A DNA stretch of 63,950 nt from a virus. Location: the IMG/VR virus record IMGVR_UViG_3300009158_002119, positions 1-63,950 of that record; one strand, given 5' to 3'. Positions within the stretch are counted from its first letter, which is position 1. Every line of letters starts with the position of its first letter. The translations under genes and the position numbers were made by a program. The notes beneath the pieces were generated by a model. The model saw nothing but the letters and a program-made list of their open reading frames with translations, made no database searches and was not told the origin of the DNA. Below, one piece after another: positions 19,732 through 27,194 of the stretch.

Positions 19732-20514
19732 ATGAAAAAAAAAATAGCAGTTATATCAGGTTGGTATAACTTTGGGGAAAATAACGGAATTAGTGATGAT
19801 AATAGGTTTATGACTAATTGTTTTTATGAAAGTGCAAAAAAACACTTTTTACCTCATCACGATGTTGAATTTATTTTTATGAACAATAGTGATATCACAA
19901 TAGATGGGGTAACAAATATAAATTTTGATTATCAAATTGAGGGGTTTTGGGAAATGTGTTTAATGAAAATTTTAAGTTTAAAATTTTTAAAAAACGAATA
20001 TGACTATATATTTGTTCATGATAATGATCAAGTTTACATTAAAGACGTAAATAACAAAATATTAGAATCTGATTTTACATTTGTGGACCATTTTTATCCA
20101 TCACCCGTTAAGGATATTTACGAACAAGTAACAGATATAGTAGAACTAAACTTCAACACATCTGAAGAAAAATGGACTATGGGTAATTTTTTTGGTGGAA
20201 AACAAAAAAATATGATGGAGTTATTATCAATAACTGAAGAACAAAATAAAAAATATTTTGGTTATAATTTTAATCAAAATTATTTTTATTCAAGGTATCC
20301 TGAAGAACTTTTTATTGTTAAATATGTTTATGAAAATAATATTAACCATAAAAGGCTTAATACGTGTGTACATCCATTACAATCTGAGGGGGAATATTTT
20401 TTAAGCGATTGGGGTGATGATGATTCGGTTCCTTTTGAGGTTACAAACGTAAATTTATTACACAACACTAAAAAAAATTTAAATAAATTAAGAAAATTAT
20501 ATAAACAAAATTAA
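19732..20514 (+). CDS. GT6-family (ABO/alpha-Gal type) glycosyltransferase-like protein
   Basis: 260 residues with the layout of GT6 enzymes: ESAKKHFLPHHDVEFIFM (cf. the TAEKYF region), YDYIFVHDNDQVYI with an intact acidic D97-N-D99, TMGNFFGGKQKNMMEL (cf. the AFFGG acceptor loop) and YPEELFIVKYVYEN (cf. the HDES helix). Vertebrate GT6 enzymes make blood-group A/B and alpha-Gal epitopes; bacterial members usually replace DXD by NXN, so the acidic form here is closer to the metal-dependent type. A GT6 gene is known from a marine cyanophage. It lies inside the glycosylation operon. Confidence 0.65.
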   Translation: MKKKIAVISGWYNFGENNGISDDNRFMTNCFYESAKKHFLPHHDVEFIFMNNSDITIDGVTNINFDYQIEGFWEMCLMKILSLKFLKNEYDYIFVHDNDQVYIKDVNNKILESDFTFVDHFYPSPVKDIYEQVTDIVELNFNTSEEKWTMGNFFGGKQKNMMELLSITEEQNKKYFGYNFNQNYFYSRYPEELFIVKYVYENNINHKRLNTCVHPLQSEGEYFLSDWGDDDSVPFEVTNVNLLHNTKKNLNKLRKLYKQN

Positions 20515-20523
20515 AAAAATTAT

Positions 20524-21861
20524 ATGGAAGAAAATAAAAAAATAGTTATAGCACAATTTTTTACCACTAACCTTAGTTATGGTAAATTTACAAAAGAAAT
20601 AAATAAAAAGTATTGTGATGAAAAAGGATACATATATCATTTAGAGTCCGACAATAATAAAATAAAAACTGCATTAGAAGGTAGATCCCCAACATGGTAT
20701 AAACCAAAATTTATTAATGAGGTTTTTGAGTTATATAATCCTGATTACATTCTTTTTTTAGATGCAGATGCGATAGTATGTGATTTTAGTTATAAAGTGG
20801 AAGATTTTATTGATTCAGATTATAATATTATATGTACCGAAGATTATGGACCTAGTAAATTAAATGCTGGTGTTTTCATAATGAAAAATTCAGATTGGAC
20901 AAAACGAGTAATGAATAAATGGTGGGAGACAGGTAATAATTTAGTTGGAGGACCAAATAATGAAATGGGGTTCTATAAAACGGGATTATGGCACGATCAA
21001 ACTTGTTTCGGACATTTAATGGATATTATGCCCGATTCTAAAACAAACATTAAATTAATAACTAATAAAGTATTAAACGGTAGAGAGTATAAAAATAACG
21101 TAGATAAAAATTTTATATTTCACGCCTTCTCTTATGGTATGTTACCAAATAGAACCATTGATAAATGTTATTACGACATCTTCAATATAGATATCCCTGA
21201 TGGTGAAAAATTATCTGATATTGTAGAATATTACGATACGGATAAACATTATGAACATAATTATTTAAGATTAATTTACGATGATTTATTTCTTCCCATA
21301 CGAGAAGAAGTTAAAACTTTTGTTGAGATAGGTGTGAATCATGGAGGATCTATTTTAATGTGGAGAGATTATTTTAAAAACTCAAAAGTTTTAGGGTTAG
21401 ATAATAATTTACCTTTCTGTGAAGAAAAATTAAGAGATAAAAATTTAGATCGTATTGAATTAATTAATCTTGACCAATCAATTCCTGAAATGTTAGAAAC
21501 ATTTGCAAACCAATATAGTGACATTGATGTTATATTAGAAGATGGTTCACATAGAATGCACGATCAACAAATCACATTAGCAAAATTATTTAAAACATTA
21601 AAGTCAGGGGGGATATATGTACTTGAGGACTTACATACTAGTTTAGAGGCTCCGATGCCTGAAAAGGCTTGGTGTGGGTGGGGAGACTCAACAAAAACAT
21701 TAACCTTAGATATGTTAAACAATTTCATATCAACGGGCAAAATACAATCCGATTATTTAACGGAAGATGAGATTAATTATTTAAATGATAATATTTTATC
21801 TGTAGAGATATATCAAAATAGACCCGATTGGAGTATAACAAGTGTAATAATAAAAAAATAA
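20524..21861 (+). CDS. GT34-like glycosyltransferase fused to SAM methyltransferase
   Basis: 445 residues. The N-terminal domain (1-225) has the GMA12/MNN10 (GT34) pattern: TWYKPKFINEVF, the metal motif LFLDADAIV (D80-A-D82), KLNAGVFIMKNSDW and WHDQTCFGHL. The C-terminal domain (230-445) is a class I methyltransferase of the macrocin-O-methyltransferase type (FVEIGVNHGGSILMW, VLGLDNNLPF, DVILEDGSHRMHDQQ, YVLEDLHTS). The stop codon overlaps the next start (TAATG). It is a bifunctional transfer-and-methylate enzyme in the same operon. The final sugar identity is unknown. Confidence 0.75.
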   Translation: MEENKKIVIAQFFTTNLSYGKFTKEINKKYCDEKGYIYHLESDNNKIKTALEGRSPTWYKPKFINEVFELYNPDYILFLDADAIVCDFSYKVEDFIDSDYNIICTEDYGPSKLNAGVFIMKNSDWTKRVMNKWWETGNNLVGGPNNEMGFYKTGLWHDQTCFGHLMDIMPDSKTNIKLITNKVLNGREYKNNVDKNFIFHAFSYGMLPNRTIDKCYYDIFNIDIPDGEKLSDIVEYYDTDKHYEHNYLRLIYDDLFLPIREEVKTFVEIGVNHGGSILMWRDYFKNSKVLGLDNNLPFCEEKLRDKNLDRIELINLDQSIPEMLETFANQYSDIDVILEDGSHRMHDQQITLAKLFKTLKSGGIYVLEDLHTSLEAPMPEKAWCGWGDSTKTLTLDMLNNFISTGKIQSDYLTEDEINYLNDNILSVEIYQNRPDWSITSVIIKK

Positions 21862-22823
21862 TGATAGGTATAGTTCACCACACATTTCTTACAGGTAACT
21901 GGCAAGAAATATTAAATTCCCAAATAGAAAGACTTATATCTTCTGGGTTATATGACAACGCAGATATTATATGGTTTACTTGTAATTTAAATGGAAATGA
22001 TGAAAATGTATTCACCGACTTTCTTAAAGATTACAATAAAATACAAACCGAATGTCATGTTAATAATGGAGCTGAATACCCTGGTATTCATAAAGTAAAA
22101 GAATTAGGTGATAACAATGAGGACATGAAGATCCTTTATTTTCATGGTAAAGGAGTTAGTAATACATATACAAATAACGAAACTAAAGAAGTTAATGAAG
22201 ATAAAGTAAAAAATATACAATCATGGAGAGAGTGTTTGGAATATTTTGTCATTGATAAATGGAAAGATTGTGTTGATAAATTAGACGAATATGATAATGT
22301 TGGTGTTACTTGTAATGGTGGTTGGTATTGGGGTAACTTTTGGTGGTCACAATCTAAACACATAAAAAAATGTAGACCCGTTGATTATTGGGGTAGGTGG
22401 GATTATGAAGCTTGGTTAAATTCGTATGTGGAAAATCAAACTAATTATGAATTTTTTAAATTTACGTATAACCCATATGTTACTATTATACATGAGGATT
22501 GGTATAAAAAAATAAGAACTGAAAATGACCCAATTAAAATAACGGTATTAAATGCATTTTATGGTACCCCTCCATTTGAAATTGATGAGGGTTATTCAAA
22601 TATTCCATTAAATGTTACGGAAGATGTTAAGAGTGTAATAGAAGAAAAATTGAAGGAACAGAATAATGAAAAATTTTATTTTCCCGTTAATAACGAATCT
22701 ATGGGTTGTGACCCATCACCTGGAAATAGAAAGTTTTTATTTATTGAATTTTATTTAAGTAACAGTAATAACATTTATAAATTAGGACTTCATGAAGGGA
22801 TGTTCTTTGACCAAAAATTTTAA
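21861..22823 (+). CDS. putative glycosyltransferase (RgpF-like)
   Basis: 320 residues from the ATG at 21861, which overlaps the previous stop as TAATG; a TTG 33 bases upstream in the same frame is less likely. Motifs: IGIVHHTFLTGNWQEIL, ILYFHGKGVS, a central WRECLEYFVIDKW and WYWGNFWWSQSKHIKKC. The FHxKG and GNFWW segments recur in phage and giant-virus glycosyltransferase-like proteins and resemble the rhamnan-synthesis RgpF group. Context (between a GT34-MT fusion and an FkbM-GT fusion) supports a glycan role. No DXD motif is obvious. Confidence 0.55.
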   Translation: MIGIVHHTFLTGNWQEILNSQIERLISSGLYDNADIIWFTCNLNGNDENVFTDFLKDYNKIQTECHVNNGAEYPGIHKVKELGDNNEDMKILYFHGKGVSNTYTNNETKEVNEDKVKNIQSWRECLEYFVIDKWKDCVDKLDEYDNVGVTCNGGWYWGNFWWSQSKHIKKCRPVDYWGRWDYEAWLNSYVENQTNYEFFKFTYNPYVTIIHEDWYKKIRTENDPIKITVLNAFYGTPPFEIDEGYSNIPLNVTEDVKSVIEEKLKEQNNEKFYFPVNNESMGCDPSPGNRKFLFIEFYLSNSNNIYKLGLHEGMFFDQKF

Positions 22824-22832
22824 AAAATAATT

Positions 22833-25193
22833 ATGGAAGATTTTTTTGACAAGGTTTTACACTACTATGGTAGAAAAGGTGAAAAACTATTTATGATTAA
22901 CATTGGTGCAATGGACGGTGTTTTATTTGATAGTATGAGTGGTTATGCGGATATGTATAATTCAGATGTGTTATATGTGGAACCAATGAAACCTCACTTT
23001 GACAGATTGGTTAAACATAAAGGAGGTAACCCAGCTAATAAGTTTGAGAACTCCGCAATTAGTAACTACAACGGAACTATAAACATGAAAACAATTCCAA
23101 TTGAGATTGTTGATCAAGGATTAGTTCATCAAGCATTTTATGGTATGAGCGTTATTGACCCAACAAAGAATGGTATGGGTAGTGAAGGAGATAGAGAAGT
23201 TGTTGAGAAGTATGCCGTAGATGTTGAGGTTAATTGCATTACTTGGGATACGTTAGTTAAAAAACACGATATAGATTATTTTGATGTATTATCTGTAGAT
23301 ACGGAGGGACATGACTATACAATATTCAAACAAATTGATTTAGAAAAATTTAGACCTATTTTAATACGTTTAGAATGGTGTAATATGACAGACGAAGAAA
23401 AAACTAACATCCTTAATAAATTTACCTCATCAGGATATGTTTATGAAATTTTGGATAATATGGATATTGATGCGGTTAGAGAAGATGTGTATGAAGAAAT
23501 AAAGTCAAAATTAGAACCAAAACAAATAATTGAAACCTCAAACTCAAAACTTACATTAGTGACAGGTCTTTGGGATATTGGAAGAGGTGACCTTCAAGAA
23601 GGGTGGTCTAGATCATTTCAACATTATTTAGATAAATTTCAACAACTATTACAGGTTGATGTGAATATGATAATATTTGGAGATAAAGAATTAGAAGAAT
23701 TTGTATTAAACAATAGAAGTAGTGAAAACACACAATTTGTAATCAGGGATTTATCTTGGTTTAAAAATAATGATTTTTATGATAAAATACAAAAGATAAG
23801 AACTAACCCTGATTGGTATAATCAAATTGGTTGGTTAACAAATTCTACACAAGCTAAATTAGAAATGTATAATCCTTTGGTAATGTCCAAAGTTTATCTT
23901 TTACACGATGCAAAGATTTTAGATAAGTTTGATTCAGAATATATGTTTTGGATTGATGCTGGTTTAACAAATACAATTCATCCAGGATACTTCACTCAAG
24001 ATAAAGTTTTAAATAAATTACCTCAATTGGTTAAGAATTTTCACTTTGTTTGTTTCCCTTATGAAACAAATAGTGAAATACATGGATTTAAATATCAAGA
24101 GTTGTGTGATTTAGCGGGTAAACCTGTTAATATGGTTGCTAGAGCTGGTTTCTTTGGTGGAAAAAAAGATGTTATTTCTGAAATCAATAGTATATACTAT
24201 GGATTAATGAACGATACTTTATCACAAGGGTTAATGGGAACTGAAGAGTCGTTATTTACAATTATGACCTACAAATATCCTAATTTAATAACGTATTCCG
24301 AAATAGAAAATAATGGTTTGATGGGTAAATTTTTTGAGGATTTAAAAAATATGACGGTTGAAACTAAAATTAATGATATTGGTAGTGAGATAGGATTATA
24401 TGTTATTACGTTTAATTCACCAAAACAATTTGAGACTCTAATTGAGTCAATGTTAGACTACGATCCATCATTCGTAACTAAAACTAAAAAATATTTACTT
24501 AATAACTCAACAGATTTAACGACAACCGAAAGATATATTCAACTATGTAACCAATATGGGTTTGAACATATTAAAAAAGATAATATTGGTATAACAGGTG
24601 GAAGACAATTTATTGCTGAACATTTTAATGAACAAAATAATTTAAGTCATTATTATTTTTTTGAGGATGATATGTTTTTTTATAATGGGGGAGATATAAC
24701 TTGTAAAAATGGATTTGTTAGAAAAATAAAAAACATATTTGACAACACATTAAAAATAATAAAAGAAGAAAATTTTGATTTTTTAAAGTTAAACTTTAGT
24801 GAATTTTATGGTAGTCACAATAAACAATGGGCTTGGTATAATGTTCCACAATCTTTCAGAGAATCCCATTGGGTAAACAATCCAAGATTACCCGAACATG
24901 GTTTGGATGCTAACTCACCTAATTTAGAATTTAAACACATAAAATCTTATAATGGAATACCATATGCTACAGGTGAAATTTATTTGTGTAACTGGCCAAT
25001 AGTCATGTCAAAAGAAGGTAATTACAAATGTTATCTTAAAACAAAATATGGTATGCCTTATGAACAAACTCTTATGTCCCATTGTTATCAAGAAATGGTA
25101 AAGGGTAATATAACGGGTTCTGTATTACTTTCAACACCAACTGATCACAATAGATTTGATTTTTATGATGGTAATTTGAGAAAAGAATGTTAA
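22833..25193 (+). CDS. FkbM methyltransferase / HtrL-YibB-like / GT-A fusion
   Basis: 786 residues. Residues 15-230 are FkbM-like (FMINIGAMDGVLFDS, LYVEPMKPH, DVLSVDTEGHDYTIF). Residues 235-510 resemble the HtrL/YibB family (LVTGLWDIGRGDLQ, MFWIDAGLTNTIHPG, ARAGFFGGKKDVI, GTEESLFTIM), which is linked to LPS-core glycosylation. Residues 525-786 look like a GT-A transferase (GLYVITFNSPKQFETLI, YYFFEDDMFFYNGG as the acidic motif, EQTLMSHCYQEM). It is the last gene of the glycan operon, 9 bases after the preceding gene. Its methyltransferase-first order is the reverse of the fusion at 5230-8889. Confidence 0.75.
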   Translation: MEDFFDKVLHYYGRKGEKLFMINIGAMDGVLFDSMSGYADMYNSDVLYVEPMKPHFDRLVKHKGGNPANKFENSAISNYNGTINMKTIPIEIVDQGLVHQAFYGMSVIDPTKNGMGSEGDREVVEKYAVDVEVNCITWDTLVKKHDIDYFDVLSVDTEGHDYTIFKQIDLEKFRPILIRLEWCNMTDEEKTNILNKFTSSGYVYEILDNMDIDAVREDVYEEIKSKLEPKQIIETSNSKLTLVTGLWDIGRGDLQEGWSRSFQHYLDKFQQLLQVDVNMIIFGDKELEEFVLNNRSSENTQFVIRDLSWFKNNDFYDKIQKIRTNPDWYNQIGWLTNSTQAKLEMYNPLVMSKVYLLHDAKILDKFDSEYMFWIDAGLTNTIHPGYFTQDKVLNKLPQLVKNFHFVCFPYETNSEIHGFKYQELCDLAGKPVNMVARAGFFGGKKDVISEINSIYYGLMNDTLSQGLMGTEESLFTIMTYKYPNLITYSEIENNGLMGKFFEDLKNMTVETKINDIGSEIGLYVITFNSPKQFETLIESMLDYDPSFVTKTKKYLLNNSTDLTTTERYIQLCNQYGFEHIKKDNIGITGGRQFIAEHFNEQNNLSHYYFFEDDMFFYNGGDITCKNGFVRKIKNIFDNTLKIIKEENFDFLKLNFSEFYGSHNKQWAWYNVPQSFRESHWVNNPRLPEHGLDANSPNLEFKHIKSYNGIPYATGEIYLCNWPIVMSKEGNYKCYLKTKYGMPYEQTLMSHCYQEMVKGNITGSVLLSTPTDHNRFDFYDGNLRKEC

Positions 25194-25199
25194 TTGCAA

Positions 25200-25206
25200 T
25201 ATTTAT
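25200..25206 (+). promoter_or_regulatory. TATTTAT element, candidate phage promoter
   Basis: GCAATATTTATTGTAAAATC, 14 bases before the ATG at 25221 and just after the glycan operon ends, marking return to a virion-gene unit. Confidence 0.55.
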
Positions 25207-25220
25207 TGTAAAATCAAATA

Positions 25221-25943
25221 ATGGAATTTTACATTAAGAAAAATGCTACGTTACCCGTTTTAAAGATGCAAGTCGTTAAAGACGGTAGAAGTGATTATAA
25301 TAAGATGATGGAAATGATTGAGGAATCTTCTATCTTCTTTTCAATGGTAGATACTGAGACTGGAATTCCAAGAATTGTTACAAGACCCGCAGGATTTGTT
25401 GAGAAAACATTATTGGACCCAAATGCTGAGTATGAGTATTATGTTTATTATCAGTTCACATCAAATGATACAAGAAAAGTTGGTAGATATGAAGGTCAGT
25501 TCTTATTAAGAAATTCAGATGGCACATTAATTTTACCAATCAGAGAAAAACTTTATATAAACGTACAAGAAAGTTTCATTGCGGATGATCTTCCGTATGA
25601 ATCTTGTTATGTTGTTGGTTTCCCTTGTTGTGCTAGTATACCTACAACAACTACAACCACAACAACACCTTGTCCTAGTTGTAGGGCTTGTTGCCCACCA
25701 ACTCCAACACCATTACCGACAACAACAACTACTACATATATACCAATCACAACAACAACAACAATCCACAATGATTTTGTTGTTTTAGACATACCAGAAA
25801 ATGATGTAAACTTTGGTTTAGTAATAACTAATTTAGTTCCTATAGAAATACCTGAAGATGATGTAAACTTTGATTTGGTTATTACAAATTTAGTCCCTAT
25901 AGAAATACCTGAAGATGATGTAAACTTTGATTTAATAATTTAA
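25221..25943 (+). CDS. virion/baseplate-type protein with Thr linkers and C-terminal repeats
   Basis: 240 residues. Residues 1-125 look like a beta-rich baseplate or fibre-base domain (MEFYIKKNATLPVLKMQVV, YYVYYQFTSNDTRKVGRYEG, REKLYINVQESF). A linker follows with poly-Thr and Cys (IPTTTTTTTTPCPSCRACC, PTPTPLPTTTTTT). The C-terminus is two and a half copies of a 19-residue unit (IPEDDVNFDLVITNLVPIE). No catalytic motif is seen. It is probably a structural connector, with the terminal repeats forming short beta strands. Confidence 0.65.
   Translation: MEFYIKKNATLPVLKMQVVKDGRSDYNKMMEMIEESSIFFSMVDTETGIPRIVTRPAGFVEKTLLDPNAEYEYYVYYQFTSNDTRKVGRYEGQFLLRNSDGTLILPIREKLYINVQESFIADDLPYESCYVVGFPCCASIPTTTTTTTTPCPSCRACCPPTPTPLPTTTTTTYIPITTTTTIHNDFVVLDIPENDVNFGLVITNLVPIEIPEDDVNFDLVITNLVPIEIPEDDVNFDLII
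25791..25940 (+). repeat. 57-base tandem repeat
   Basis: Two full units (25791-25847, 25848-25904) and a 36-base partial (25905-25940), in frame, with few differences. The stop codon follows the partial unit directly. Confidence 0.9.
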
Positions 25944-25953
25944 AATTATAAGA

Positions 25954-25960
25954 TATTTAT
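25954..25960 (+). promoter_or_regulatory. TATTTAT element, candidate phage promoter
   Basis: AAGATATTTATAAATAAAAAT, 29 bases before the ATG of the carbonic-anhydrase-like gene. Confidence 0.5.
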
Positions 25961-25989
25961 AAATAAAAATAAAAAGAAAAATAAAAAAA

Positions 25990-27081
25990 ATGATACAAGG
26001 AATAAGAATTACAAGTCAAAATTTATCGGGGGATACCGCTAATGTTACTTTTAACCCACAAACGGGTGGTACAATTAATTTAGGTACACAAACAATACCT
26101 TTTAATAATATCACAAATTATCCTTATGGTACTTATGAATTATTTGTACCTGAATTTAATTACACATATGATGTAATTGTCCCAGCCCCGCAAAATGGTC
26201 AGGATGCATATACGACAACAGTTAGAGACGTTACAATAGATGGTGGATTAAAACCATTCTCAGGAGCGGTATTATCTGAAGTATGGGGGACATATACAAC
26301 TGATTATATTACAAATCAAGGAATACCATCAACATCTATTGTTTTAGCTGAAGGTATTTGTTCTGATGATGTTGACGCATCAAAAGTACCATCAAATATT
26401 GGTCAATGGCCAAATAGTATTAATTCGTTTTTAGGTCCATTTATGTCAGGTGGATTAGCGGGATATCCATTTGTGGGTAGTGTTGGTTTTGGGGCATTTG
26501 CAAGTCACGTAGCAACAAGTGGTGCTACCGAAACAAATGCCACTTTATTTGTTACGAGTATGCCACATATTGGTGTGACTGAAGATGGTCGTTCAGGAAG
26601 AATGTTACGTAGAGGTAAAGCTGATAGTATAACAGATAATACTTGTGGTGCAGTTTGGGGAGCAATTAACCAAGTTGTAAATGTTTTATCAGCACCTCCA
26701 AGTCAAAGTAATCCACCATTTGATAATGGTAATTATTCTTTTTGGAAGTTAACAGATATTTTATGGCCATTTAAAAACGTATTATCAGGATTTACAGGAA
26801 CTAGTGAGGAAATATATAATAAACAAATGATTTTTGCGACAGAAACAATTAGAGATGCCGCATATGATTATATTATTGATGTTTTACCAAGTCAAGTGAC
26901 GGGTAACACACAAAACGATGTATATTTTTTAAGTGGTATTTTTATCAATACTGATGTTATTCCTGACAGTACATTACAATTTGAATCTTATGTTGTTGTT
27001 GATAAAGTTATGAAATATGAATTTGGTATTGGTTGGAGTGATATTACCATTAGTTATAACACTGGATTACCAATTGACTAA
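25990..27081 (+). CDS. virion-type protein with LCIB-like beta-carbonic anhydrase domain
   Basis: 363 residues. Residues 1-70 form a small beta domain (IRITSQNLSGDTANVTF, NYPYGTYELFVPEFNYTY) of the kind found on phage structural proteins. Residues 90-350 resemble the LCIB/C family, whose fold is that of beta-carbonic anhydrases: EGICSDDVD (C124), GGLAGYPFVGSVGFGAFASH (154-173), SMPHIGVTEDG (H193) and TCGAVWGA (C219). The Cys-His-Cys set and the Asp beside C124 correspond to the Zn ligands and catalytic Asp of LCIB proteins. Some LCIB homologues hydrate CO2, others appear inactive. The N-terminal module suggests display on the particle (inference). It ends in a gap with a weak terminator. Confidence 0.7.
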   Translation: MIQGIRITSQNLSGDTANVTFNPQTGGTINLGTQTIPFNNITNYPYGTYELFVPEFNYTYDVIVPAPQNGQDAYTTTVRDVTIDGGLKPFSGAVLSEVWGTYTTDYITNQGIPSTSIVLAEGICSDDVDASKVPSNIGQWPNSINSFLGPFMSGGLAGYPFVGSVGFGAFASHVATSGATETNATLFVTSMPHIGVTEDGRSGRMLRRGKADSITDNTCGAVWGAINQVVNVLSAPPSQSNPPFDNGNYSFWKLTDILWPFKNVLSGFTGTSEEIYNKQMIFATETIRDAAYDYIIDVLPSQVTGNTQNDVYFLSGIFINTDVIPDSTLQFESYVVVDKVMKYEFGIGWSDITISYNTGLPID

Positions 27082-27109
27082 TTAAAAAAATTAACAAATC
27101 AGTTGATAA

Positions 27110-27131
27110 GAGTAATTTTTACTCCTATATT
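27110..27131 (+). terminator. weak hairpin terminator
   Basis: GAGTAA-TTT-TTACTC stem of 6 base pairs followed by an AT-rich CTATATTTATTTT stretch, 29 bases after the carbonic-anhydrase-like gene. AT-rich, so modest strength. Confidence 0.4.
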
Positions 27132-27134
27132 TAT
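27128..27134 (+). promoter_or_regulatory. TATTTAT element
   Basis: CTATATTTATTTTACG, 60 bases before the GTG of DNA polymerase. It overlaps the 3' side of the preceding hairpin and may be chance. Confidence 0.3.
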
Positions 27135-27148
27135 TTTACGAAGGTAAA

Positions 27149-27166
27149 TGCCGACCTAATTCGGCA
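27149..27166 (+). promoter_or_regulatory. leader hairpin upstream of DNA polymerase
   Basis: TGCCGA-CCTAAT-TCGGCA: a perfect 6-bp GC-rich stem with a 6-base loop in an otherwise AT-rich leader, 28 bases before the GTG start. T4 and RB69 polymerases repress their own translation by binding a hairpin just upstream of their start, so an analogous operator is possible. Confidence 0.4.
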
Positions 27167-27194
27167 GCTAATAAACCAACTAAAATAATTTATA

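Noticed and set aside
21828-21860. TTG upstream start for the RgpF-like gene
   Set aside because: It lies inside the preceding gene; the ATG at 21861 overlaps the stop as TAATG, the usual coupling form.
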